64,000 nucleotides of DNA, taken from positions 783,501 through 847,500 of the forward strand of contig NC_092572.1 in the NCBI RefSeq assembly GCF_037975245.1. The letters are read 5' to 3'. This DNA comes from Apostichopus japonicus (Eukaryota; Echinodermata; Holothuroidea; Aspidochirotida; Stichopodidae). A program made the translations under genes and the position numbers. The notes beneath the pieces are model-generated. The model did not search any database. It was not told the DNA's origin and saw only the letters and a list, made by a program, of their open reading frames with translations. Positions 32,762-43,615 of the stretch are shown piece by piece (within the stretch, counting starts at the first letter, position 1; each line of letters opens with the position of its first letter).

Positions 32762-35700
32762 CTGTTAAGGGATAATGTGGGGACTTTTGCAAGATACTTT
32801 CACAATATAAATGCTAAATACAATATAAAACGTTGCCTGAACTGACCTTACAGACATTCTTTACATAAAAGGTACAATCAAATAAAGAGAAATTATATAT
32901 GAGAAGTTGTAAGTAAGTTAGATATGAACATTTCTGTGAATCTCTTTAAGCTGGTTATACGAGACAGCTGTATAATTACAACGATCCTCTATCGATTATA
33001 AAGTATTATTACACACACTGCCTAACGTTAAGCTGGTAATATGACACTGCTATATAATCACAACTATCCATTAAAGATTATTATTATGACACTGCCTAAC
33101 GTCAAGCTGGTAACATGATGCTGCTGTTTTATTACAACTATCCATCATCGATTATTTATACACACTTCTGAACGTTAAGCTACATATTCAGTTACATCGT
33201 TCTTTTTGCTCGTGACATGGTACATCATGATGGTCAACATAAGAACTTTATTGTGAATAAAAGCCGTTTTAATTCAGTATCTGTGGCAAATTTCTCTGTT
33301 AAATCATAAAATTATATGAATTATATTATGAATTATATTGGGCTAGTTGTCAGAATACTTTAGCTCGGTGGCTATCAATACCATATAAACTAAACCTCAA
33401 TTAATATTCTCTTCTCGACTTCATTCCCTACCCTTGGATTTCAGTTTGACAGCGGGGATGCCTAACATGATGTCATTAAGGAATGCTGAATGAAGCAGGG
33501 TTAGAACAGGGTTTATGAACTACTGTTTAAACTACCAACAGCTTGGTAAAACTCTTAATCCACTCTCAAGTCTCTAATACAATCTAGGAGAGAAGTTCCT
33601 TCATTGTGCATGTGTAACAATGCTAATTATACCACATTCGGACACGTAATGGTGACTGATATATGTTCTTAAGATGAGTAATCAATTACTTACAGCTACG
33701 AATGTTCCCCTCAAATGATGAATGGAAGGTCGTAGAGAACAGTTATGGTTCCAGCAATCGAACAAGATTTTATCTCTGCAAATGATTAAGAAACCAATTA
33801 AAATAGTGAATCAGCAGATGTAGTGTATTAAGTGATATGTTAAATTGTAAAATGAAACAAGAAGTGTTATACTAACAGACACATTTAGTATGTTTTACTT
33901 TCATAATCATTTTGTCTTCTAAGATTTCCCAATAGAAATTGTGAAGCTATTACTTGGTTGAATACAGGACACTTTCGACGTTTTACATATCAATGAGAAT
34001 TACATAGCTATAATTAAAGTGACAATGGAAGCACTCACTTGGATGAAAGTACCTCGAAACAAACAAGTCAGCGCTCCTTCAGATACTAAAATATCGTCAT
34101 TCATAGTGACCTATGTAGACTTAAGTATAAATAAGTAGTCCACAATAACTCTATTATATTAACCTTTTTAAATCCAACTACAAAACTCGCATACACTGTC
34201 CGATGGTTGTACAACCTACAATAATTGTTAAATATTTGTTTTTCAAATAGACAAAATACAGAACTAATTACAAACCGGCTTCAACTAGTAGTGAATGTGT
34301 TTACTAGGGCACTTATATAATGAAAGGGTAATTTAGGGATTGGCTTCTTACTTTATCTGCAAGTACTTCTCCGGCCAGGGTACTGATGGTGTGACCGCTT
34401 CTTCGCCAAATCTAACTTCCTTGTCCACAGGAAATGGTGGGTTTCCTAACAGATTTGTAGAAACATCGAAAATAGTATATGTATATGGTATATCCAACTT
34501 GTGAATTGAGGTAACCCCAAGCTTATCATGTCTTTCAACACATTTGTACAGCTGAGTGTCTGTCATGAATAATGTCAAACTATATTATTCCCTTCTTGCA
34601 TTCACTTTATTTATACATGATACTACCAATTGTTAAAGATGCTGTAATTCATTTCAGACAACACAAGTCTGAAATGGTGTTTAAGTCCCTTTTTCTAGTT
34701 AACTAACCTTAACTACAGCTAAGAGCAGTAATGTAACTTTCCGTCATCCAAATTAAAAACATTTGTGATTTTACAATTTGGTACTAGATCGCAATCAATG
34801 GTATGTTATGTACAATATATATAGGTGTCTCTAATGATCCCTATATTAAGTTGATTTCCTATATAGAATATTTACATGTTTCTTCCTAAAAATAACTGTA
34901 ATTATTCACGATACTTAGAATTAATTGAAATTGAAAACTTGAGTTATCTTTGATGTATATATATTTGTAGAGATAAATGTGGTCAATCAAACTCAATTTA
35001 CTAATAATAGGGAATTATGAAATAACTTATTGGTTGTGTAATTGCTGCAGTTTTCTATTATAATAAGCAGCGTATTTGTTATCGGACACTATGTTATTTG
35101 CTACAATTATTTTGTTATTATTAAATTTCTTTACCAGCTGCCATAATCTCCCATATTACTACTGCTGTAGACCACACGTCACTGGATTCTGTATACTGAC
35201 TCAACAGTAACATTTCAGGTGGAAATTGATTCAAAGTTACCATAGAAATCTGAAAAAGTAAAAGTAATTTATGACAAACACAAGTAATTTATTTTGTTCA
35301 TATATTAATATTTTATTCAGGTTATACTAATCTACAATTGTAAACTTCAATAGACTCACAACTGATTTTTGATTTCTTAAATCGAAATGATGATAATTTA
35401 TATTAGAAAATAATTAAATTGTGCTATGGGATGTAATTCCATATAGAGAGGTTGTGATCACGATTAAGCAGTGTTTTAAATTACGGAGAATTTTGAATTG
35501 CATTTGTGAAAAACAATTTAGAGCGGTACATGTATGATATTGAAATTCAAAGAGCTTTCTATTAATACAATCATGATGTACTTGTGTAATAAATTCCACA
35601 AAAATATACCAAAGCTCCAAGAGAACAAGCGATTCAGCTGGAGTACTGTTCCTTTTTTTTTTTTTTTTTGCTTGATCTAAATAAAGGTTTACATCTTAGA

Positions 35701-38700
35701 CTTCATTATCTTTTTAAAGTAAATACCTTTTGTCTGATTATGAGGACAGCACAAGTAATTAAGTAAATAAATAACTATAATTATTAAACAGACGAAGAAC
35801 AAGGTCATAACAGGGTCGATTAATAATTGAGTAATTTACCTGTGCTTTCTTAATACCAGCTATTTTTGGTGCATCGCCGGCCAGACAGAAGTCAAATAAT
35901 TTGACCTGCCCTTCCTTGGTTAGTAAAACCTTTTTGGTTGTTAATCCAGGGTGAAGGAACTGACAGAATATGAAAACCAATAAGCAGTTATTATATTATT
36001 AAAGGAAGAAGTGGGCTCACTTATGCCTTCTTGTTTAACTGAAAACTAGTTTTGTTTAGAGAAACGTTAGATACGAATAGCAACTTTACAACAAACAGTG
36101 ATGAGGTTGATCTGATGAAGAAAACACTACTATAGGACTAAATAAACAACAACATTTAGCAGATAACTTAGGCAAGTTTTACATTCTTACGCCGAATGTC
36201 TTAAGGATGTCCATTCCTTCCAAAACTCCAGCTACGTGTTTGATGACGTCAGGAACTGACAATGAACTACAACAATAGTAGTCTCCTTTATCTTTAGTAT
36301 CACGTGACAAGACGCTATGCAGATTTTCACAATTGAGATGCTCACTAATAAGAAACAGTTTACCTAGAACAATAGAAGAAATTAAAGTTAGATTACAACA
36401 GATAAATCTCCATAAATATTGAAATTTTATTTAATATGATTCTAATCGCAATAAAAACTGGCTAGCTTAATAATCAATTCCAATTATTATCTCTGTTAAA
36501 ATCCCTGAGTTAATCCTGTTCGGATAATATACAATGATTATTGAAATGATCAGACGATCTTGTCGACTAAAGATAGTCCATGAGAATTTTATCTTAATAA
36601 ACTCTGCACTAATCAGGCCCGATGTGGGATCGTTGGGGATAAATCATTAACCAAGGATGTTAGTCCTAAATGAAAACGATTTGATGCACGTTCCATCTTT
36701 TCCCATTAGTAACGTTTTTAAAACATGTTAAGGACAATTAACAACTCACTGCTTTGGATAGATATTGCTTCAATCTTCGCTAGATGGTTCGATGCTGGCA
36801 ATTCGAGACATTTTCTGATGAAAGCCTCCCAATGAATTTCTTTCTTTCTAATGAGCTTCTCTGAGGAAAAAAATACAGAAAAGGTAAGTTATATATAAAG
36901 CGTGTTAACATGTATATATCAAAATCTTGCACAATGTCAATTAATATAAGTTTAATATTTAATTGATATAAAATATGAGAAGAATTACCATTCAAGCCAC
37001 CGAGTTGTTGAATACAACAGAGCGATGAAGACACCTATAAGGTTTAATTAACTGTATCAATATATGACTATGACGCTAACATCATCCTTGAATTAATGAT
37101 ATTTGTTATCACAAACCTGTTAGTGTTGTTACTACAACACACTTATTGGTTTCCTCAGCAAGATTGACAGATCCCATCCATCTTTTGTAGATTTTTCCCA
37201 TTTTGATATTTATGATGATGGAAATATCTTTCTCACTCAACATCCGGGGATCTTTTCCTGCAATCGCATCTGCTGTAGAATAGTAATCTGCCAAGAAATT
37301 AAGACTCGTAAAGGAAATATACATCGCGAATACAGACCGATACCTACAGTAATTTAGACCAAAAGTGTGTGTTGTAAGTCAGATTTAACAAAGGTAGCTA
37401 TATAATATGATTATGGTTATTGATTCTCTTTGGGAGGACATTTATGAATTAAAATAACCTATAAAACGTAATTTTTGAGTATGTAAATAATTTGAACTTC
37501 ATGTTCTTATTGTAATGTTAAGCCGGCTCTCTATACGTACTCTGTTATACGCTCTGAATACGTACTCAATACGTACTCTATACGTACTATGGGCTCTAAT
37601 GACGGTGTGTAATAATGTTGTAGTTTCGTTTATGCCTTCATTGATTCATGTCTTGAAAATTCGATATATTTTGAGTAAACTTACTAGGTTCACTTCCTTC
37701 AGAATGGTGCGAGTTCTGCGAGTTGTCCTCGTCAACAGGTATCTCTGGTAATTCTTTCCTTCTACAGAAATATACGACGAAAGAACTCAGACATTCCATG
37801 ATAATGCATACCAAGAGAGTATTAGCAACATTATACACCTTGTTATTACTTATAAGAAACGTTATCTGCTAGTTTCGAAATCAATATAACTTTTGCATTT
37901 AAATATACACTCGACTCCAAAGCTATTGTAAATTGATAATTAAAGCTTACCTTCCTCCTTTTTGATTGACTGTAAATTAAGTAAATATTTTGGTAAATTC
38001 ATTTTTCTATAATTGTTTTCGGTTTGGTTCAAGTATTGCAAGGTAAAAAATATTGATGTATAACATTTCGAAGCAACAGTACAATATGTAGTTAACATAT
38101 TTTTGTTTTAATGTTTGAATATAGTGAGTATAAAGTTCTGCATGTGAAAGTAGTACAGCAACATGAAATATTACCAATGAAATACAGAAAGTTTTTGTTG
38201 TAGTATTCAACATTGATTTTAGTAAAAAAAAAAATTACTGTAAGACTAATGTTATTAATGTGTCTTATTAACGTGTCTTATTAATGTGTGTTATTATTGT
38301 GCCTTATTAATATGTCATATATTAAAATGTATTTCGCATTATCGTAAGATACCAGTTCATAGCATTATGATCTTATTCAGCATGGATCCTAGAAAGGGTA
38401 CCGTATTATGTGATCACTCTTATTTAAATTATGATTTGAAAGCAAAATACCCCTTACTTGATTGATTGATATCTAATGGTCCTTTATCAAGTACTTTCAT
38501 TGGATGGCTTGAGATGATACTCTGGTTTCTAAACCAAAAGGAAACAAAATTGAAGGAAACAATCAAATTCACATTTGGTATCATCAATGTAAACAACTCT
38601 ATTGGCTGTCTTATATACAGTAAAGATATTCGATAACCATAATTTTAGTAAATAATGTAGGGACTGGGTTCAGGAAAGATGGGGGATGGGGGAGAGGGTT

Positions 38701-39592
38701 GGTGTGAGTGGAGCTGTTCACATGTAACAATCAGAAGAATGTGCTATTATCAAGACTCACCCTCGTCGGTTTCTTGACACTGTAAGCGAGGAGAGAAAGA
38801 ATACATCATATTTTTTAAATCTTTCTAAAGTGGCCATCGATTATAGAGAAGCTCGAAAAGATAACAACACAATGACTAAATTTCAAATGATCATTTCCCT
38901 CAAAATGTTCGTTAACTAAAGTAGAAAACCCATCTGGTCTACAATGATGTTTCCTTGGCTGATTCTTTTGCACATTGCAGCAATTTACTCCAAGCGTAAT
39001 ATACAATGATTTAACAGCACCTTCTACATCGCCTACCCCACCCCCCCCCCCCACCAAGTCATTCGCCTTCTTTATCTAATGTATGAAATAATATATAAAT
39101 CCAATGTCAGAATCGTAAATTGTCGAGGTCATTGAACAAACTTACTATATGATATTTATAATCATAGGACTGTGAAATGGTAACACTTTCGTTCTGCCTC
39201 ATGCATGAACTTTCATTTTACTAAACTGTGCTTTTTATTTATAGAAGATACCAATGAAAAGAAAAAAATATACCAATGTTATTCAAACCTGACTTTCTAT
39301 GTCCACCTCGGGATTATGTTTGTTAACATTTGTTCATATATCTTTAAATTTGGTAAACTAATAGAAACCTGACTTTTTCTTTTTCAAACAAAGAACCGTT
39401 AAAGCTTAAACTATTTTCATAGTTTCAATAATATTGAAGTTCAACTGTTTGTACAATGCGTATACCTACATCTAAATTTCCTGACTGTGAAACAAGCACA
39501 AACTAACAGGCAACTGGAAATGGACCCGACAACACCAGCCACAATCACCCAAATGTTTTCTAAAGCGCTTTCTCCTATTGTTTGTACAGTTG
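32636..39592 (-). CDS. Receptor tyrosine pseudokinase, copy 2 (TM exon to stop)
   Basis: Fullest copy: exons 39470-39592, 38761-38779, 38458-38528, 37951-37969, 37685-37758, 37117-37287, 36750-36860, 36191-36363, 35840-35959, 35135-35249, 34352-34445, 33694-33775 and 32636-32761 join in a single open frame. Domain order is TM, juxtamembrane, N-lobe, C-lobe, short tail, stop. Catalytic Lys, HRD Asp, loop Asn and DFG Gly are replaced exactly as in copies 1 and 3. Structural motifs persist: PPE for APE, SSDVWS in alpha-F, CW and LRP in the last C-lobe helices. No Tyr lies between DFC and PPE, so there is no usual activation-loop phosphosite. The homologous block ends near 41,655 and I see no signal-peptide or Ig exon beyond it, so this copy may lack its ectodomain. 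Confidence 0.75.
32940..33180 (+). repeat. Minisatellite of about 75 bp in pseudokinase intron
   Basis: Three imperfect units, each with AAGCTGGTWATA, ACAACTATCC and CTGCCTAACGTT. A related array is at 59,330-59,560 in copy 3. Confidence 0.6.
33694..33775 (-). CDS. Pseudokinase copy 2: last C-lobe exon (CW...LRP)
   Basis: An 82-nt exon (phase 2 in, phase 0 out) coding DKILFDCWNHN, then SLRPSIHHLRG. The CW and RPS pattern is the conserved end of tyrosine-kinase domains, with the structural Arg present. Copy 3: 60087-60168. Confidence 0.75.
34352..34445 (-). CDS. Pseudokinase copy 2: alpha-G exon
   Basis: A 94-nt exon (phase 1 in, phase 2 out) coding GNPPFPVDKEV, then PSVPWPEKYLQIK. GNPPFP matches the GGxPYP pattern after alpha-F. 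The donor AAA|GTAAGA precedes an in-frame TAA, so read-through of the intron would truncate the C-lobe. Copy 3: 60765-60858. Confidence 0.7.
35135..35249 (-). CDS. Pseudokinase copy 2: P+1 loop and alpha-F exon
   Basis: A 115-nt exon (phase 0 in, phase 1 out) coding NQFPPEMLLL, then YTESSDVWSTAVVIWEIM. PPE replaces APE; the alpha-F Asp (SDVW) and WEIM are kept. Copy 3 (61535-61649) differs at one visible residue near the start (Met to Lys). Confidence 0.78.
35840..35959 (-). CDS. Pseudokinase copy 2: catalytic-loop exon with HPG and DFC
   Basis: A 120-nt exon, phase 0 on both sides. It reads FLHPGLTTKKVLLT, then GQVKLFDFCLAGD. Against the tyrosine-kinase pattern (HRDLAARN, then DFG), Arg-Asp become Pro-Gly, the Mg-binding Asn becomes Lys and DFG becomes DFC. 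The DFG Asp is the only catalytic residue kept. All three copies share these changes. Confidence 0.8.
36191..36363 (-). CDS. Pseudokinase copy 2: hinge to alpha-E exon
   Basis: A 173-nt exon (phase 1 in, phase 0 out) coding KLFLISEHL and ENLHSVLSR (hinge and alpha-D, like the LIxEYxxxGNL pattern of tyrosine kinases), a Cys-containing insert, then VAGVLEGMDILKTFG, the alpha-E helix. Equivalents: 793-965 and 62535-62707. Confidence 0.75.
36750..36860 (-). CDS. Pseudokinase copy 2: alpha-C exon
   Basis: A 111-nt exon (phase 1 in, phase 1 out) coding LIRKKEIHWEA, IRKCLEL and SNHLAK. By position it holds alpha-C and beta-4. The residue at the conserved alpha-C Glu seems to be Lys (IRKC for the usual LRE pattern), which would remove the Lys-Glu salt bridge twice over. 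Confidence 0.65.
37117..37287 (-). CDS. Pseudokinase copy 2: N-lobe exon (Gly loop, beta-3)
   Basis: A 171-nt exon (phase 1 in, phase 1 out) coding YYSTADAIAG, LSEKDISI, then NIKMGKIYKRW and KCVVVTTL. EKDISI...GKIYKRW lines up with the start of receptor kinase domains, but the loop is about three residues short and keeps one Gly. The beta-3 Lys position is Thr. Equivalents at 1664-1834 and 63406-63576 carry the same changes. Confidence 0.75.
37685..37758 (-). CDS. Pseudokinase copy 2: juxtamembrane exon 2 (acidic, LPEIP)
   Basis: A 74-nt exon (phase 2 in, phase 1 out) coding KELPEIP, an acidic DEDNSQNS stretch and GSEP. A tandem acceptor (tagAAGgaa in transcript sense) could add one residue in copy 2; copy 1 (2201-2274) lacks the upstream AG. 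The juxtamembrane position before a kinase fold is typical of receptor kinases. Confidence 0.6.
37951..37969 (-). CDS. Pseudokinase copy 2: second 19-nt microexon
   Basis: A 19-nt exon (phase 1 in, phase 2 out) between tttacag and GTAAGCT, encoding NQKGG and two bases of an Arg codon. It links the two juxtamembrane exons in frame. Copy 1 equivalent: 2468-2486. Confidence 0.5.
38458..38528 (-). CDS. Pseudokinase copy 2: juxtamembrane exon 1
   Basis: A 71-nt exon (phase 2 in, phase 1 out) coding a Ser-containing stretch, then HPMK and DKGPLDINQS. Copy 1 equivalent is 2976-3046. Substitutions between copies keep the frame open. Confidence 0.55.
38761..38779 (-). CDS. Pseudokinase copy 2: 19-nt microexon (basic juxtamembrane)
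   Basis: A 19-nt exon between ttacag and GTGAGT, phase 1 in and phase 2 out, encoding SRNRR. The basic run directly after the TM helix fits the inner leaflet. Identical in copy 1 (3288-3306). Confidence 0.5.
39470..39592 (-). CDS. Pseudokinase copy 2: transmembrane exon
   Basis: A 123-nt exon, phase 1 in and phase 1 out. It encodes a short extracellular stretch and a helix of about 22 residues starting IWVIVAGVVGS, then TVRKF as a positive stop-transfer. The acceptor is a strong cttacag. The donor chosen (AGAT|GTAGG) keeps frame with the next 19-nt exon; a closer GT (ACA|GTCAGG) would break it. Copy 1 equivalent: 3990-4112. Confidence 0.65.
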
Positions 39593-39796
39593 CTGTAAGA
39601 AACAAGCAAAGAGAGTGTTCGTCTTTGAGGTGCGAGGGATCAGACTTCCGTCCATGACAACATAATATGAACGTGGTGATGACTTGTTGATTTACATGTA
39701 AATGTTACCCATTAACACACGTAAGCTTCTGTACTTAAAACCTGAATTGTTCAGACTATGTTATCATATGATGTACGAACATCAACTAGCTATTAC

Positions 39797-39882
39797 CTGC
39801 GTGAAAATGGACTTTTGTATAAACGAGCCGAAACAAAATGGAACTCCCACACCACACTATGTCTGTTGTTACAACCTGTTCA
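39797..39882 (-). other. Possible extracellular exon before the TM exon (uncertain)
   Basis: An 86-nt open stretch between an attag acceptor and a GTAATAG donor. It reads EQVVTTDIVWCGSS and ends in phase 1, which fits the TM exon. Its required entry phase (2) does not match the Ig exons seen elsewhere. The equivalent in copy 1 (about 4313-4398) is one base shorter, which breaks the frame. It may be an exon decayed in copy 1, or chance. Confidence 0.25.
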
Positions 39883-39989
39883 CTAATTTGAATATAATCA
39901 TTCCCGCCTCCCCTCCCTCAGGTGGTGGGTAATACCGCCATTAATTTCTTTAAATATTACTACATGTGTTTTGCATGTCAAAACAAGGG

Positions 39990-41090
39990 ACTATAACACG
40001 TAAACATTTGTCGAATAAACCTTCTTCGGCTGTGTCGAATACATCAACATTATCTCTAACGAATAATAATTCGGTCATTTTAAGCTGAAGTAAAAACCTT
40101 AGCCCTTTCCTGTTATGTATTTAGATCCTCCTGCAAGCAAGCATTCGCGAAGAAGCCATCCTTGGCTTATTAAAGCCACAAGCTGACCGAAGTCAGTCTC
40201 TTAGATTCATAGATTTAACGTCCATGATTATGAATTGTCAATTGTTAACAACTCTGTAACTGGACGACATACATTAATCTTGGAGTGACTCGAACTCGGG
40301 ACCTTATGATTGAAAGGCACCGGCGTCAACCACTGAGCTATAACACTCCCTAAACCTATAAACCCTTAAACTTCTATTGAAGTATTCATGAAATAACTAA
40401 TAAAGTAAATGAATGTTATCATTAGATCATATAAAATATGTCGAATAAAGCTTCATTAACCCTGTCGAATCGAACATATGTGATTTATATATATATAAAT
40501 ACATCCCTATTGGCACTACAAGAAATGCAGACGTCACGTCATATTTATTCTAGAGCAGGAGGTAAACACATTGACATTGCATAACATTTACATTTAATGT
40601 TCGTTATATTTACATAAATTCTATATTTGGTTTGACGAATAATCACAATAACGGGATGTCGAATTATCTCTACATTGTCCTATTTTGTCTATTTATATTA
40701 TTCCTGTACTAGAAGAAGAAGAAGAAGAAGAATCGATATGGTTTGGAAAAAGAACTTTTTATTTTATTTTAAATGAACAGTTTGGTGTATGATAGACCAG
40801 CGAAAGTAAACAAGAAGCACATGTTACAGTTATGTAAATATTCGACATGTAGGTATGTTCTTCAGTGTGTGTCGAATAAAGCAAAGTACGCCATGTCGAA
40901 ATTTAGTGTCGAAGTTAGCAAACTACTTATGTCGATTACAGCATACAATGTCGAACACTACAAAAAATTAATCCGTCGCGCTATTCGTCTCAGTCGATCT
41001 ACCTGTCGAAGTTCACATACTGTAGAGGTCGGAGTTAGCAAACTATGCCAAACACCACACAACGTTGGTCTCGGAATGTCTTTGCTTTAA
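39990..41090 (+). other. TGTCGAA-rich block with a 105-codon open frame (copy 2)
   Basis: Counterpart of 4525-5662. TGTCGAA motifs recur at matching places (for example 40,008, 40,033, 40,440, 40,868). The open frame 40,773-41,090 has no stops and ends with the same GLGMSLL. A (GAA)n run sits just upstream near 40,710-40,732. No family is recognised. Confidence 0.3.
40120..40349 (-). mobile_element. tRNA-derived SINE remnant (copy 2 counterpart)
   Basis: Counterpart of the element at 4640-4864. The head at 40282-40349 is closer to a tRNA (TATAGCTCAGTGGTTGACGC, then GAGTTCGAGTC) than in copy 1. Shared position and flanks show it was present before the duplication. Confidence 0.5.
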
Positions 41091-41655
41091 ACCAAATTGT
41101 AACCTTTGAATTCGTAGCCATTTAGAAGCATTATGAAAGTTAATTTGACGAAGTTGCAAGAACGGCATTCAATTTTAGATTCTAATATTTCAGTTTGAAA
41201 AGAAGACACCAGAATGTCTAAGTGATCGTAAACTACACGCGGTACCCTGATTGACCTTGTATTGACCTGAACGGCTGAAATACATCTATGTCTCGTTAGA
41301 AGAGGGAAGGTTGTTACAATCTCTAACTGGTCGAACCTCCTTTCTGCATATTGATAGGGGCGCTATATAGTTTCATTAGCTTCAAGGGCAACGTAATCTA
41401 AGTAGCTCTAAACATAGCTGTAAACATAACAGCGTTCATGGATCTTATCAAAACTGAACCTACGTAAAGAAAGGAGAAAGTTGAATATGTGTTTTGCTAG
41501 AAGAATAGGAAAGTAACTATATTCTAACATTTAATAAATTTTAGTTCAAAATTTAGTAGTTACGTACAACGTGAAATATGTGTTTTCTCCTTGTGGATGG
41601 CGCAGTTTCACTTTATTGTCAATTCAGCTAACTTCACAACTCTACTGGGTTCTAA

Positions 41656-42530
41656 GGTAGCATACGCCCATTAAAAGCCCCATTTACTTACACACTAAAT
41701 CACAAAAGTAATGTGGTCTCTAAGTCTAGTTGGCCTTTAATGGCACTACCTTTTTTTTTTGTACCATGACCGTGCAGATTTTTTGCTATCCGAGCCGGAA
41801 GTTTTCGTCACTTGTAAACAAACCTCTTCCATCAGTAGTAAACAAGTTTCCTACCCTGCTCCTGTGAGGCCTAAAGGGGTCTAAAATTGCCTCAATTGAC
41901 CCAATTTTCTCACCACATGTACTTCCATTCATGCTCTTTAACATGCAAGGCACAAAAAAATAGATCATGATTGATAACAGGTAAAAAAAGATGCTCTCTG
42001 CTGCTTTTTGGCTCTTTTCCTGAAGGAGAACAATCGACCGGATGGATATAGACTCTTATAGGAGTATGCCACCTTAACTGAAAGATGAATTTTTGTTTTA
42101 ATACCAAATGATACTTTTTATAGTCGTCACAATATAAACCACACCAGAATTCTATGCAATTATCATTTTAGGTCCATAAAGATGTATTTTCAGATATTTC
42201 AGTATGCACGGTGCAGTGTGTAAATACACATATGAGCAATACTGTGTTAGCACTAACCTGGTCAACATCTGCAACAACATGTCCAGTCACCAATTTTGAT
42301 AAGCTTGACCAATTTGGGTACCTTTATGATTCTTACAGGTTTTATTGGTACCCCTGATCACAGTCCACTTGGTCTGGCTTGCCCTACCTGCAGAAACATC
42401 AGCTAGAGAAGGGTCAGCGGGGAGGGCTTTTTCGTCTCTGGCTCTGAAAAGTGATGAAAACTACTTTTGTTTAGCTCAGCTGATTCCTCCCAAACTGACC
42501 TACAGGACATACTCCAATGTATTCATTTAT
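41656..42530. other. Unrecognised sequence at the duplication edge
   Basis: Begins exactly where homology with copy 1 ends (after ctaag). No coding exon recognised. It could be an unclassified repeat, but I see no terminal repeats. Confidence 0.3.
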
Positions 42531-42949
42531 TTGTTTTATCGCCAATTGTGTACAATTGGAAAGGAAGTCTCCTATTAAGTCTTAAAAATACTTAACAAGG
42601 TAGGAGACTCCCTGGAGAAAAGAAAGAAAAATGTACAAATATTTATAATACAGAATATACGTAAGGATTAAATATACAGTAATAATATCCTAATGATACT
42701 GAGATGGATAAGTGAAAAGATTATACAATACTAGTACGAGTTAATAAATTCCTTTTTCAAAACTCTGGTGAATGTGGGTTTTGAAGTTATGGACTTCAAA
42801 TTTTTTGATAGATCATTCCAAATTTGTATGTTTCTATGGTAAAAATTGCAATGAGCGTTGTCGGCTTGTCTTGTGTGATGGTTATGTAAGACTCTGTTAC
42901 TACAAATAAAGTCATTAAAAGTGACTGGCAGTAATCCATTCCATGCTTT

Positions 42950-43615
42950 CTAAGCAAAGGTAGCAACCTTGACTGTTACATTATCACCAAGTTTTAATAA
43001 ATTTAGGGACTTGAATATTCCACTAGTATGTTGAAGTTGTGGGGCATTAGCAATGTGACATATAGCCCTCTTTTGGAGAATATTTAGGCGGTCAATGTTA
43101 ACATTGTATGTACCAGACCAAATAGTTGTACAGTAGGATAGGTGTGGCAGAACTAATGTTTGATAAAGCATTCTAAGGACATGCTGTGGGAGGAAATATT
43201 TCAGTTTAGATAATATACCAGTATGTTTTGCTACAATGTTACATACTGACGAGATATGGTTATTCCAAGAAAGTTTGCTATCAATATTAATACAAATAAA
43301 CTTAGTTTCAGTTACACATTTAATTATTTTACCGTCCATCGTAATATCCTTATCCCAACGAAATGCTCTTTTACTACTAAAAACAAAATACTTAGTCTTA
43401 TCAATATTAATACTTAATTTGTTTGCTGCGAACCAATCGCAGAACTTATCCAGTTCACAAGAGACAGTACTTTGGAGTGAATTTACGTTCTTCGAGTGAA
43501 ACAAAAGATTGGTGTCATCGGCAAATAAGACTGTATGAGCGATGTTGGAGACATAGCAGATATCATTAACGTATATAATAAACAACAAAGGACCTAATAC
43601 AGAGCCCTGAGGCAC
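42950..43615 (-). pseudogene. LINE reverse transcriptase, C-terminal part
   Basis: RT motifs [28 protein letters not shown] and [12 protein letters not shown]. It ends with the thumb-like [10 protein letters not shown] and LQKRAICHI region common to Jockey/CR1 elements. Confidence 0.8.

Larger units (their letters stand above)
27880..41655. repeat. Segmental duplication, block A
   Basis: Homologous in order to 46,840-64,000 (block B): 27,937 matches 46,870; 28,840 matches 54,133; 29,955 matches 56,421; 32,636 matches 59,032; 35,840 matches 62,190. Its right part (35,370-41,655) also matches copy 1 (1-6,293). Differences are scattered substitutions, indels and mobile-element insertions confined to block B. 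Confidence 0.85.

Noticed and set aside
37638-37838. Start codon and TM helix directly joined to RKELPEIP in copy 2
   Set aside because: Copy 1 has indels and stops in the supposed helix and an acceptor at the same place, so it is intron sequence.
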